Source: Bdellovibrio sp. (lineage in GTDB: Bacteria; Bdellovibrionota; UBA1018). From it: a stretch of DNA of 6,723 nt. The notes under the pieces are model-generated. The model made no database searches. It was given only the letters and a program-made list of their open reading frames with translations, and had not been told where the DNA came from. The stretch is taken from assembly GCA_016213345.1 (NCBI GenBank), contig JACRAO010000032.1, forward strand, positions 1-6,723, read 5' to 3'. The stretch's first letter is position 1. Each line of letters starts with the position of its first letter. Both the position numbers and the translations under genes were made by a program. Shown here one piece after another: positions 1-5,703 of the stretch.

Positions 1-94
1 ATATTGTCAGCCAGGTGACTTAATCGTAGTCATGTCCAATGGTGGTTTTGGCGGATTTTTAGTAAAACTCCTTGATTTAATAGAATTATTTTAG
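1..94 (+). CDS. mpl: C-terminus of Mpl-type UDP-MurNAc tripeptide ligase (partial)
   Basis: Only the last 30 residues are present; the gene begins before the window and ends at TAG 92-94. The fragment reads GDLIVVMSNGGFGG followed by a K-L-L-D helix. The MSNGGFGG motif near the extreme C-terminus is characteristic of Mpl, which joins the recycled peptide L-Ala-gamma-D-Glu-meso-DAP to UDP-MurNAc in the cytoplasm. MurC, the closest relative, does not normally end this way. The kinase gene follows 50 bp downstream on the same strand, so the two may be co-transcribed. The identification rests on a short but distinctive tail; the domains and active site lie outside the window. Confidence 0.75.
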   Translation, partial: YCQPGDLIVVMSNGGFGGFLVKLLDLIELF

Positions 95-133
95 TTCCTC
101 TCCGTAAATCCCGAAAAATTAAAAGAAGAGGGA
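95..133 (+). promoter_or_regulatory. Shine-Dalgarno of the kinase gene with possible masking stem
   Basis: The purine run AAGAAGAGGGA (123-133) is the likely ribosome binding site for the ATG at 145, about 11 nt away. Just after the mpl stop, TTCCTCT (95-101) can pair with AGAGGGA (127-133), seven pairs including one G-U, with a 25 nt loop. If formed in the mRNA this would cover the binding site. The stem is short and could be chance. No convincing promoter is visible in 95-144. Confidence 0.35.
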
Positions 134-144
134 TCACTCTATTT

Positions 145-1635
145 ATGTCTGAGGTCCTGAAAAAATTTGGTCGTTATTTTCTGTTGGACCACATTGCACA
201 GGGTGGAATGGCAGAGATATTTCGTGCACGTTTTGCTTCCGTCGAAGGAGCAGGCAGGATTATTGTCATTAAGCGTATTCAAACCGGATATGGTGCAAAC
301 ACAGACTTCTTAAACATGTTTAAATCAGAAATTAAAGTCACAATGAGTTTAAATCATTCGAACATTGTTCAAGTTTATGATTTTGGTGAAGAACAAGGAC
401 AACCATATATTGCAATGGAATTTGTAGATGGAAAAAGCCTAAGACAATGTTTAGCAAGAACTGCAGAAACGAGGCAATTTTTTCCAATTGAACTGTCTGC
501 ATATATTATTGGACAGATTGCGCAAGGCTTGGGCTATGCACATTCTTTTAAAGACAAGCTGACTGGTCAGTCGCTCAATATTGTACATCGAGATATAAGT
601 CCTCAAAATATTCTGATTTCTTATGACGGTACTGTAAAAATAATTGATTTTGGAATTGCAAAAGTAGCAACTCGTGCTGCGGAACTTACAAGAGCTGGCG
701 TTATTAAGGGCAAACCAAGTTATTTATCTCCAGAGCAAATTAATGGCGACACTCTTGATGGGAGGAGTGATGTATTTGGTTTGGGAATTGTTTTTTGGGA
801 ATTGCTTACTGGTAAAAAACTTTTTGCTGGTGAAAATGATTTAGCCGTATTAAAACTTATTGAAAATTGTAACACTTCTGTGAGATCTCCATCTACTCTA
901 AATCCTGACGTCCCTAAAGAGTTGGATTATATAGTTCTTAAAGTTTTAGCCAAACAGGCTGATAAACGTTATCAAACTGCGGATGAGTTAGCACGTACTT
1001 TAACAAAATATATTTTTACAAAAAATTCTGATTTTAATTCAAAGGAGCTTTCATATTTTATAAAGGGTCTATTTAAAAATGAAATCGTCGAAGATCGTAA
1101 AAATATACAAAAACTAAACGAGAAAGCGCAAAAACTTTTGGAAATAGATTTTATTCAAAAAGAATCTACAGTCGGTCTTCCAAAAGAAGTGCAGGCCTAT
1201 AAAACGAAAAAAGAAGACACTAATGTTTCTTCTGTTGAGCAGAGTACTAAAGTTACTTCTTTGCGTAATATTGAGCCTTTAGATGCGGCAAAAATTGTAG
1301 TAGAGATAGAAAACACTTCTGCTTTTAAAACAATTAGTGGAGCAGATAGACAAAGTGCTATTGCCTTAGACAAAAAAGAAACACGTACGCATACTGCTAC
1401 TATTCCGAAACAAAAATATATCAGGACTGAACATAAAAAAAGCAGTTTTTCGAAATTTATTTTTGGAGGTTTGGTTATTGCGGCGGTTGTATTTTCTATT
1501 TTTTATTCACCGGAGGAAATTTTAAATCAAAAATTTGATTTTTTTCTGAATAAACCCAAAGGCGAAGGTGTGGTTAGTCAAAATATTGTAGTGCCAACTA
1601 CAGAGCCTACCCGTGAACCAGCAAATAAAATTTAA
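145..1635 (+). CDS. Membrane-anchored Ser/Thr protein kinase (Hanks type)
   Basis: A 496-residue kinase. The catalytic domain spans about 11-287: Gly-rich loop QGGMAEIF (19-26), ATP-binding Lys43 in VIKRI, helix-C Glu62, catalytic loop HRDISPQN (148-155, Asp150), DFG (168-170), SPE (195-197) and a DGRSDVFGLG segment near 205-214. All residues needed for catalysis are present, so it should be active and phosphorylate Ser/Thr of unknown substrates. A charged, probably flexible cytoplasmic linker (about 290-432) leads to one transmembrane helix (about 438-454), then a short Pro/Thr-rich outer tail. The start ATG sits behind a purine-rich Shine-Dalgarno. The frame stops at TAA 1633-1635 but stays open after it into a PEGA domain protein, which suggests the natural product was kinase-TM-PEGA in one chain. 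The kinase domain call is firm; the substrate is unknown. Confidence 0.93.
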   Translation: MSEVLKKFGRYFLLDHIAQGGMAEIFRARFASVEGAGRIIVIKRIQTGYGANTDFLNMFKSEIKVTMSLNHSNIVQVYDFGEEQGQPYIAMEFVDGKSLRQCLARTAETRQFFPIELSAYIIGQIAQGLGYAHSFKDKLTGQSLNIVHRDISPQNILISYDGTVKIIDFGIAKVATRAAELTRAGVIKGKPSYLSPEQINGDTLDGRSDVFGLGIVFWELLTGKKLFAGENDLAVLKLIENCNTSVRSPSTLNPDVPKELDYIVLKVLAKQADKRYQTADELARTLTKYIFTKNSDFNSKELSYFIKGLFKNEIVEDRKNIQKLNEKAQKLLEIDFIQKESTVGLPKEVQAYKTKKEDTNVSSVEQSTKVTSLRNIEPLDAAKIVVEIENTSAFKTISGADRQSAIALDKKETRTHTATIPKQKYIRTEHKKSSFSKFIFGGLVIAAVVFSIFYSPEEILNQKFDFFLNKPKGEGVVSQNIVVPTTEPTREPANKI

Positions 1636-1653
1636 ACTAATTCTGAATTTTCT
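1633..1653 (+). other. In-frame TAA and six-codon gap separating kinase from PEGA domains
   Basis: The kinase stop TAA (1633-1635) is followed by six sense codons (T-N-S-E-F-S) and then the ATG at 1654, all in the kinase frame. The frame from 145 to 2103 has 653 codons and only this one internal stop. The stop falls in the linker between the transmembrane helix and the first PEGA domain. No Shine-Dalgarno-like purine run lies in the 30 bases before 1654. Options are a nonsense mutation, a sequencing error, readthrough, or re-initiation after the stop. Confidence 0.8.
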
Positions 1654-2103
1654 ATGTCTTTGACTATAAGGCCATGGTCCAAAGGTGCAAAAGTCTTTTT
1701 TAATGGAAAACTTGTAGATCCACATCAATATCAATCCGTTCCTTTGCCGCTAAATGCCCCTCACGAGTTGATAGTTGAGCTACCTGGATTTAAAAAATAT
1801 GTTAAGGAATTTACTGTAACATCAGCAGAAGTGGCTAGTAAAAAAGCATACAGTATAGAAATTCAAGCAGAGCCTGAAATATATGGTCGATTAACCTTAA
1901 AAACTACCCCAACTTCAGATGTTATTTATATCAATGGGGAGGAATGGGGTAAGCGCACACCTGTACAAGAAGAAAAACTTCCGCTGGGAACTTATATGAT
2001 TCGTGCCGTTAATGAAATATTACAAATGGAAAAAACTTTTTCTGTTACCATTTTAGAAAACAAATCTGTAACGATTGATGAGCGTTTAGAGATCAAAAAA
2101 TAA
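1654..2103 (+). CDS. Tandem PEGA domain protein, probably the detached sensor half of the kinase
   Basis: This 149-residue frame holds two PEGA-like beta domains. The first (about 1-72) has SKGAKVFFNGK and a PGFKKYVKEF strand; the second (about 78-149) has the clearer pattern L-L-T-P-V-IN-G-E-W-G-K-R-T-P (80-103) and ends EIKK before TAA. PEGA domains usually lie outside the cytoplasmic membrane, often after the transmembrane helix of a kinase, where they are thought to bind surface or wall components. This piece has no signal peptide or membrane helix of its own, so if made alone it would stay in the cytoplasm where it makes little sense. It also lacks a recognisable ribosome binding site, and ATG 1654 is the only normal start before the domain. 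I read it as the C-terminal part of the upstream kinase gene; the start is uncertain. Confidence 0.75.
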   Translation: MSLTIRPWSKGAKVFFNGKLVDPHQYQSVPLPLNAPHELIVELPGFKKYVKEFTVTSAEVASKKAYSIEIQAEPEIYGRLTLKTTPTSDVIYINGEEWGKRTPVQEEKLPLGTYMIRAVNEILQMEKTFSVTILENKSVTIDERLEIKK

Positions 2104-2352
2104 AGTTTGCGAGATTAATTAAAAGCATTTAGTATCTGGGAACATTATTTTTTTTCATATACAGACTATTTTAAATTATTTCATTCGAGATGGCACGGCA
2201 TCGTGCCTCTGGGACCCTTTGTCGTCCCGTCCATGGGACTCGGACATCCTGTCCTTCCCAAGGCCCTCTCTCATAAAATAATTTAAAATAGTCTGTATAT
2301 GAAAAAAAATAATGCTACAAAGTACTAATCAGAGTATTAATTTCGCAAACTT
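2103..2352. repeat. About 250 bp nested palindromic element (MITE-like)
   Basis: The inner arms are a perfect 39 bp inverted repeat, 2143-2181 with 2276-2314, including a T8 tract paired to an A8 tract. The outer arms, 2103-2119 with 2336-2352, match at 16 of 17 positions (AAGTTTGCGA then ATTAAT). Between them TTAGTA (2129-2134) also pairs with TACTAA (2323-2328), so the arms look like one longer inverted repeat that has partly decayed. The centre, about 94 bp, is GC-rich. The element fills the gap between convergent genes and its outer end touches the stop of the PEGA frame. The T and A tracts pair with each other and no T tract follows the stem on either strand, so it is not a typical intrinsic terminator. 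No transposase or clear target-site duplication is visible. Confidence 0.85.
2187..2272. repeat. GC-rich hairpin cluster at the centre of the palindrome
   Basis: Short hairpins follow one another: GGCACG/CGTGCC with loop GCAT (2192-2207); GGGAC/GTCCC (2211-2215 with 2224-2228); GTCC/GGAC (2229-2232 with 2236-2239), which competes with a GTCCC/GGGAC pairing; and GGACA/TGTCC with loop TCC (2242-2254). GAGA (2187-2190) can pair with TCTC (2269-2272) to close the set on top of the long stem. The base composition is much richer in G+C than the flanks. I see no reading frame here. It could fold as a branched RNA or as a DNA cruciform head. Confidence 0.65.
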
Positions 2353-2387
2353 GTACTTATTTCTACGTGTTTGGCTTATTAGTTCTA

Positions 2388-3065
2388 TTATTTCTCGTAT
2401 TTGTAGCCTACGCCGTAAATAGAAATTACATTTTTTGTTAATGGTGGGATTTTTTTACGCAGCGCACGGATGTGAACGTCAATCGTGCGGTCATTTGTGC
2501 CGCTTGAGTCGTCTTTCCATACATCCTTCAATAAATCCTCTCTAGAAACTACTTGGCCTGCGTGTGTAGCTAAATATCTTAATATATCAAACTCAGTAAG
2601 TGTTAGTTGTGTTTTTTTGCCTCCATAACTCACTTCCCTTTTTGAAGGATCAATTTTCAGTTCTCCAATTTGTATTGGCTGCAATGTCTTGTCTCGATCT
2701 GTTCTCAGTCTTGCCCAAATCCTGGCCATTAGCTCTTTGTAATCAAATGGCTTTGCAATATAGTCATCTGCCCCCGTAGAGAGACCTTGTGTAATATCGC
2801 TAACTGTATTTTTTGCAGAAAGAAAAATTGTAGGAATATGTTTTGTTTTTTCGTCTTTCTTAAGCAAACTGCATGCGTCATATCCACTTAAAATAGGAAG
2901 CATAATATCAAGCAGTATAAGGTCTGGTGCTTTATTTCTTGCATAGTCAATACCTATCACAGCGTTTTCTGCTGACAGGACTTCAAACTCCCGGCCTAGC
3001 ATTGTTTCTAAAAAACGCCTCGTGTCGGCATTGTCTTCAATTACTAAGATTCTATATTTTTCCAT
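2388..3065 (-). CDS. OmpR/PhoB-family response regulator
   Basis: A 225-residue two-domain regulator of normal family length. The receiver domain (about 4-120) has the acidic pair Glu10-Asp11, phospho-acceptor Asp53 in LLDIMLP, Ser83 at the Thr/Ser switch position, and Tyr102 and Lys105-Pro106 in the YIAKPF motif. The winged-helix DNA-binding domain (about 131-223) carries the LTLTEFDIL segment, the recognition helix near 193-205 (RTIDVHIRALRKK) and the C-terminal wing YGVGYKYE. It should bind DNA as a phosphorylated dimer and control promoters that cannot be named from here. Its ATG lies inside the 3' end of the coiled-coil gene (22 bp overlap) with only a weak purine run before it, which suggests translational coupling. 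No histidine kinase is present in the window. Confidence 0.95.
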   Translation of the reverse strand: MEKYRILVIEDNADTRRFLETMLGREFEVLSAENAVIGIDYARNKAPDLILLDIMLPILSGYDACSLLKKDEKTKHIPTIFLSAKNTVSDITQGLSTGADDYIAKPFDYKELMARIWARLRTDRDKTLQPIQIGELKIDPSKREVSYGGKKTQLTLTEFDILRYLATHAGQVVSREDLLKDVWKDDSSGTNDRTIDVHIRALRKKIPPLTKNVISIYGVGYKYEK

Positions 3066-3424
3066 ATCTCGTTTTTAATATTTGCCTTTTTAAAATATTC
3101 TATAGCGGATTCACGTAAAACTTCACCTAAAATTTTTCCTTCTTCTGCTTTTACTGAATGAAAGCCCTCTAACATCAGTCCGTAAAGCAGATTTCCAAGT
3201 TTTTCTGCTCTGCTCACAAGTGCCGTGTTTTCTGCCTGTATTTCTGCAATTTCTTGAGGGCTATTGATGGCAATTTTGCCTTCTAAAGATTTGATTTCTC
3301 CAGCAGTTTTTTTGATTGTTGCTTCTAAATCAGCAATTCTGAGACTAATCTCATCCTCCGTATGAGTTGCTGGAGGAGTTGGTGAGAGAGCTTTTTCTTT
3401 TGGTTTGTCTTTTGTTTCTGTCAT
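3044..3424 (-). CDS. Small coiled-coil protein of unknown function
   Basis: A 126-residue protein I do not recognise. Residues 1-24 are rich in Lys, Pro and Thr and look disordered. Residues about 25-82 are Glu/Lys/Ala/Ile-rich with heptad-like spacing and probably form a coiled coil, with a likely break at N54-S-P. The remainder (LLYGLMLEGFHSVKAEEGKILGEV onward, in part) is probably helical. It has no signal peptide or membrane segment, so it is likely cytoplasmic. The gene starts 19 bp after the STAS/coiled-coil gene and overlaps the response regulator by 22 bp, so the three are probably one operon. That order suggests an adaptor or scaffold acting with its neighbours, but this is inferred only from context. 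I see no good Shine-Dalgarno before its ATG. Confidence 0.75.
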   Translation of the reverse strand: MTETKDKPKEKALSPTPPATHTEDEISLRIADLEATIKKTAGEIKSLEGKIAINSPQEIAEIQAENTALVSRAEKLGNLLYGLMLEGFHSVKAEEGKILGEVLRESAIEYFKKANIKNEIWKNIES

Positions 3425-3443
3425 AAGTGTTTGGCTATTATGC

Positions 3444-4046
3444 TTATTTTACTGGCAAAATCCCTTCCTGTTCTAAAACAGCTACAACCGTTTTTGTTAT
3501 TGTTTCATTTCTTAATGTTACAGTAATAGGGGCTCTTTGTTCAATTCTTTGTTTTAAAAGTTTTTGAATATAACTTTCAAGCTCTTCTACCATTTTTTTA
3601 AGGCCAGAGTTCTCTTTTCTTAAGTTTTTTGGATCTAGTTGACTTGTTTTATGAGAGATTATTTTCTTTTCGAGTTCAGATTTTTGTTTGGCTAGTTTTT
3701 CAAATTTAACGTGTAATGCTGCTTCGACAGCTAAAAGAGTGTTCATTTCCTTAAGAAAGTATTTATCTATATCTTCTCTTTTTTTCGTATTTGCAACTCC
3801 GGGTATTTGAGCGAGTACGGCTAATTTTCCTTTAATTGATTCTGTAAATTTTTCGAGTCCTTGTAGGAGTTTTATGGCGTTTGGATTAGCAGTAGTGACA
3901 CCAATTAGATCAAGCAGAATATTTTTCTTGCCAGAGGCAATGAGTTTTTTTATGCCTGCTTGCAAAATCATGACATGCTCTGGTAGAATATCCTCGCTAA
4001 CGCAGAGTGCAATATATTTTTCTTTGTTTTCTAATCTTAGTTTCAA
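3444..4046 (-). CDS. STAS-like domain protein with C-terminal coiled coil
   Basis: A 200-residue protein starting at TTG (4044-4046). The start is supported by AAGAG eight bases upstream and by the first strand of the domain beginning straight away (MKLRLENKEKYIALCV). Residues 1-100 have the strand-helix-strand order of a STAS domain; ILLDLIGVTTANPNAIKLL (43-61) aligns with the usual LDL..V..DSSG..LL signature. At the phospho-site, DSSG is replaced by NPNA (54-57), so regulation by Ser phosphorylation is unlikely. Residues about 108-172 are a Lys/Glu/Leu-rich coiled coil, and a short C-terminal tail follows. STAS proteins bind partner proteins such as anti-sigma kinases. It is the first gene of a three-gene run ending in a response regulator. 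The STAS assignment is moderate, from fold pattern rather than strong identity. Confidence 0.75.
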   Translation of the reverse strand: MKLRLENKEKYIALCVSEDILPEHVMILQAGIKKLIASGKKNILLDLIGVTTANPNAIKLLQGLEKFTESIKGKLAVLAQIPGVANTKKREDIDKYFLKEMNTLLAVEAALHVKFEKLAKQKSELEKKIISHKTSQLDPKNLRKENSGLKKMVEELESYIQKLLKQRIEQRAPITVTLRNETITKTVVAVLEQEGILPVK

Positions 4047-4054
4047 TCGTATTG

Positions 4055-4098
4055 CTCTTTTCTATAGAAATTTTAACATATTTTTTAGTGTTAACATA
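4055..4098 (-). promoter_or_regulatory. Probable promoter and Shine-Dalgarno of the STAS/coiled-coil operon
   Basis: Read on the - strand, TGTTAAAAT (4070-4078) fits an extended -10 (TGn plus TAAAAT). It is followed by the Shine-Dalgarno AAGAG (4055-4059), 8 nt before the TTG start. The motif TATGTTAA occurs twice here, at 4073-4080 and 4091-4098, exactly 18 bp apart. No good -35 is seen, which extended -10 promoters can do without. The rest of the 133 bp divergent spacer shows no clear promoter for the + strand gene. Confidence 0.45.
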
Positions 4099-4179
4099 AA
4101 TTTATATTTTAAAAATGCAATGCCTTTGTGCAACTAGTCAGATCTATGTGGACCTTGCCGGTGGACGGAAAAGAAATAA

Positions 4180-5298
4180 ATGTTTATACTTATACACGAG
4201 ATATCTATGGGTGTGACTAAGGGCGGTGAAAAAATAGAAGACAAGGCGTTCTCTTCGGTTTCATTAAAATTAGTTAAAGCAGCGCCGTTATTTAGAAAAT
4301 TTTTAAAAGATATTGCTCCTAAAATTTACATCCCTGATGTGAGCTATGAAATTTTAAAAGCATTTTCAAATATAGATGTTACCGCAGAGAAAGTTGCAGA
4401 TTTCTTAAAAGCTAATCCCTATTATCAATATGAATTTTTAAAAATGATCGAATCTAAAGGGATGCGCGAAGAACTCCCAAGCATGGATGCAGCTGTGATT
4501 TTATTAGGAATGCAAAACTCTAGGGATTTGATTGTCTCAATGCAACTTTTGAAAACAACTAAGGGACTTTGGCCTGAGTGGGATAAAGATGGCAAGCTAA
4601 AACTAAATCCACCAGACATTCTTAAGTATGCTCTAAAAACAGAAGAATATCTAAACTCTTTTAAATATGAGTATTCGGATATGGGTTATGTGGGGGGATT
4701 GTTTTTTGATGTTTTAGCCTTAATTGCTGTTGATTATGCTAAAGATAAGAAAAAAGTTTTAGATTATATTGAAAATATTTATAACCATGGTTTTCAAACT
4801 GCTAAGATTGGTTTAGAGCTCATTAAGACTATTCCCAGTGTTTCTTATAGTAAGTATTTTTTTGCTGCATGTTTGACACATGATATAGGTAAAATAATTT
4901 TAGCACTAATAGAACCAGATTATTTTCAATTTTGTGATGTAGCAGCTAAAAAAGGTCTTCCTAGAATTATACAAAATTTTACTGAACAACAAAAATATGG
5001 AGTAAGTCATCATTTATTAGGCGCTACTGCGTGTCATTATTTTAGGCTTTTTAAACCTATCGAAAAGGCCATTCTGTACCACCATCACCCATTTTTATTG
5101 AAAAGTGCAAGGAAAGGTCTCTATCAACTAAGTTCTCTTGTTTGTTTATCAACAAATATTGCAAGTAATTTTAAAAAACCAGAAAAAGCCAATGATCCCA
5201 TTTTAAAATTATGGAAAGGCCGTGAATTGCAAGATTTCAAATATGACGCAAAAAATCTAATGCCTATTGTAATGCGTCTTGCACAAAGCGCGAGTTAA
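4180..5298 (+). CDS. HDOD domain signalling protein
   Basis: A 372-residue protein with an HDOD domain, a relative of the HD phosphohydrolases used in bacterial signalling. Residues about 45-125 (PDVSYEILKAF, then a helix with NPYY, then LLGMQNSRDLIV) match the N-terminal part. The HD-like core follows: His203 in YNHGFQTAKIG, His234-Asp235 in LTHDIGKIIL, HHLLGA (277-282) and HHHP (301-304). Several residues that bind metal in true HD enzymes are therefore kept, although HDOD proteins are often inactive. There is no signal peptide or obvious membrane helix. An in-frame ATG at 4207 (Met10) is an alternative start; the longer form has GGA-type purines about 10 nt upstream. It is divergent from the STAS operon, and its stop lies 3 bp from the end of the convergent STAS gene. 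Confidence 0.85.
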   Translation: MFILIHEISMGVTKGGEKIEDKAFSSVSLKLVKAAPLFRKFLKDIAPKIYIPDVSYEILKAFSNIDVTAEKVADFLKANPYYQYEFLKMIESKGMREELPSMDAAVILLGMQNSRDLIVSMQLLKTTKGLWPEWDKDGKLKLNPPDILKYALKTEEYLNSFKYEYSDMGYVGGLFFDVLALIAVDYAKDKKKVLDYIENIYNHGFQTAKIGLELIKTIPSVSYSKYFFAACLTHDIGKIILALIEPDYFQFCDVAAKKGLPRIIQNFTEQQKYGVSHHLLGATACHYFRLFKPIEKAILYHHHPFLLKSARKGLYQLSSLVCLSTNIASNFKKPEKANDPILKLWKGRELQDFKYDAKNLMPIVMRLAQSAS

Positions 5299-5301
5299 TT
5301 T

Positions 5302-5685
5302 TTATTTATTGTTTTTATTTTGAAAGCTTTGGATAGCCTCTGCTAAATCCATTGTGATTTCGTCTGGTCTAATGGCGCCTTCATCATTGAGAAATTTATA
5401 AAGTGGATGGTTTACAAAGCATATCCTCAATTGCGCAGGTTTTTCGCGCACCTGCTTTTCGAAACGAACAAATGCAGACAGTCCATGTTTGTCAAATTGA
5501 GTGACATCATGAAAATTTAAAATAATTTGATCGGCTTGAGTTTTAGAAATATGCTTCCAGCATTCCACTAATGTTTGTTCAAAGGTTCTGCCGATTTGGC
5601 CTTGAAAAGACAGCACCACATATTTGTCTTTTTCAGAAATGAAAAAATCCACTTTTTTCTCATTAGTAGTTATATTAGCATCCAT
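5302..5685 (-). CDS. Stand-alone STAS-like protein without the phospho-serine
   Basis: A 127-residue single-domain protein of the size of SpoIIAA-type anti-sigma-factor antagonists. Residues about 12-120 follow the STAS order: strand YVVLSFQGQI (22-31), helix, strand QIILNFHDVTQFD (53-65), then GLSAFVRFEKQV, strand QLRICFV and a final helix DLAEAIQSF. At the regulatory site the usual D-S-S-G is D65-K66-H67-G68, so the phosphorylated Ser is replaced by Lys. It is likely cytoplasmic and protein-binding. It lies 93 bp downstream of the aminotransferase gene but has its own candidate promoter and ribosome site. The consensus AGGAGGA is 18 nt before the ATG, which is unusually far, and there is no closer in-frame start codon. 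The partner is unknown. Confidence 0.8.
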   Translation of the reverse strand: MDANITTNEKKVDFFISEKDKYVVLSFQGQIGRTFEQTLVECWKHISKTQADQIILNFHDVTQFDKHGLSAFVRFEKQVREKPAQLRICFVNHPLYKFLNDEGAIRPDEITMDLAEAIQSFQNKNNK

Positions 5686-5703
5686 ATTTTTATTACTTTT
5701 GTG

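Noticed and set aside
1522..1734. Open frame of 70 codons on the - strand over the kinase-PEGA junction
   Set aside because: It is antisense to a continuous kinase/PEGA frame, has no recognisable domain, and its composition is that of a shadow frame.
145..2103. Alternative genetic code with TAA read as sense
   Set aside because: Most other genes in the window end at TAA in the right place, including HDOD and STAS, so a global reassignment does not fit.
2143..2314. Palindrome as an ordinary bidirectional intrinsic terminator
   Set aside because: The stem is far too long, the loop is about 94 nt, and the T and A tracts are inside the arms so no U tract trails the stem on either strand.
2103..2352. 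Palindrome as a CRISPR array or insertion sequence
   Set aside because: There are no direct repeats with regular spacers, and no transposase frame fits within 250 bp.
2927..4137. Two + strand open frames (2927-3118 and 3874-4137) opposite the operon
   Set aside because: Both lie antisense to well-supported - strand genes and their products are low-information hydrophobic or Phe/Ser-rich sequences, as expected for reversed AT-rich code.
4425..4619. Open frame of 64 codons on the - strand inside the HDOD gene
   Set aside because: It is antisense to a clear HDOD domain and has no motif or ribosome site.
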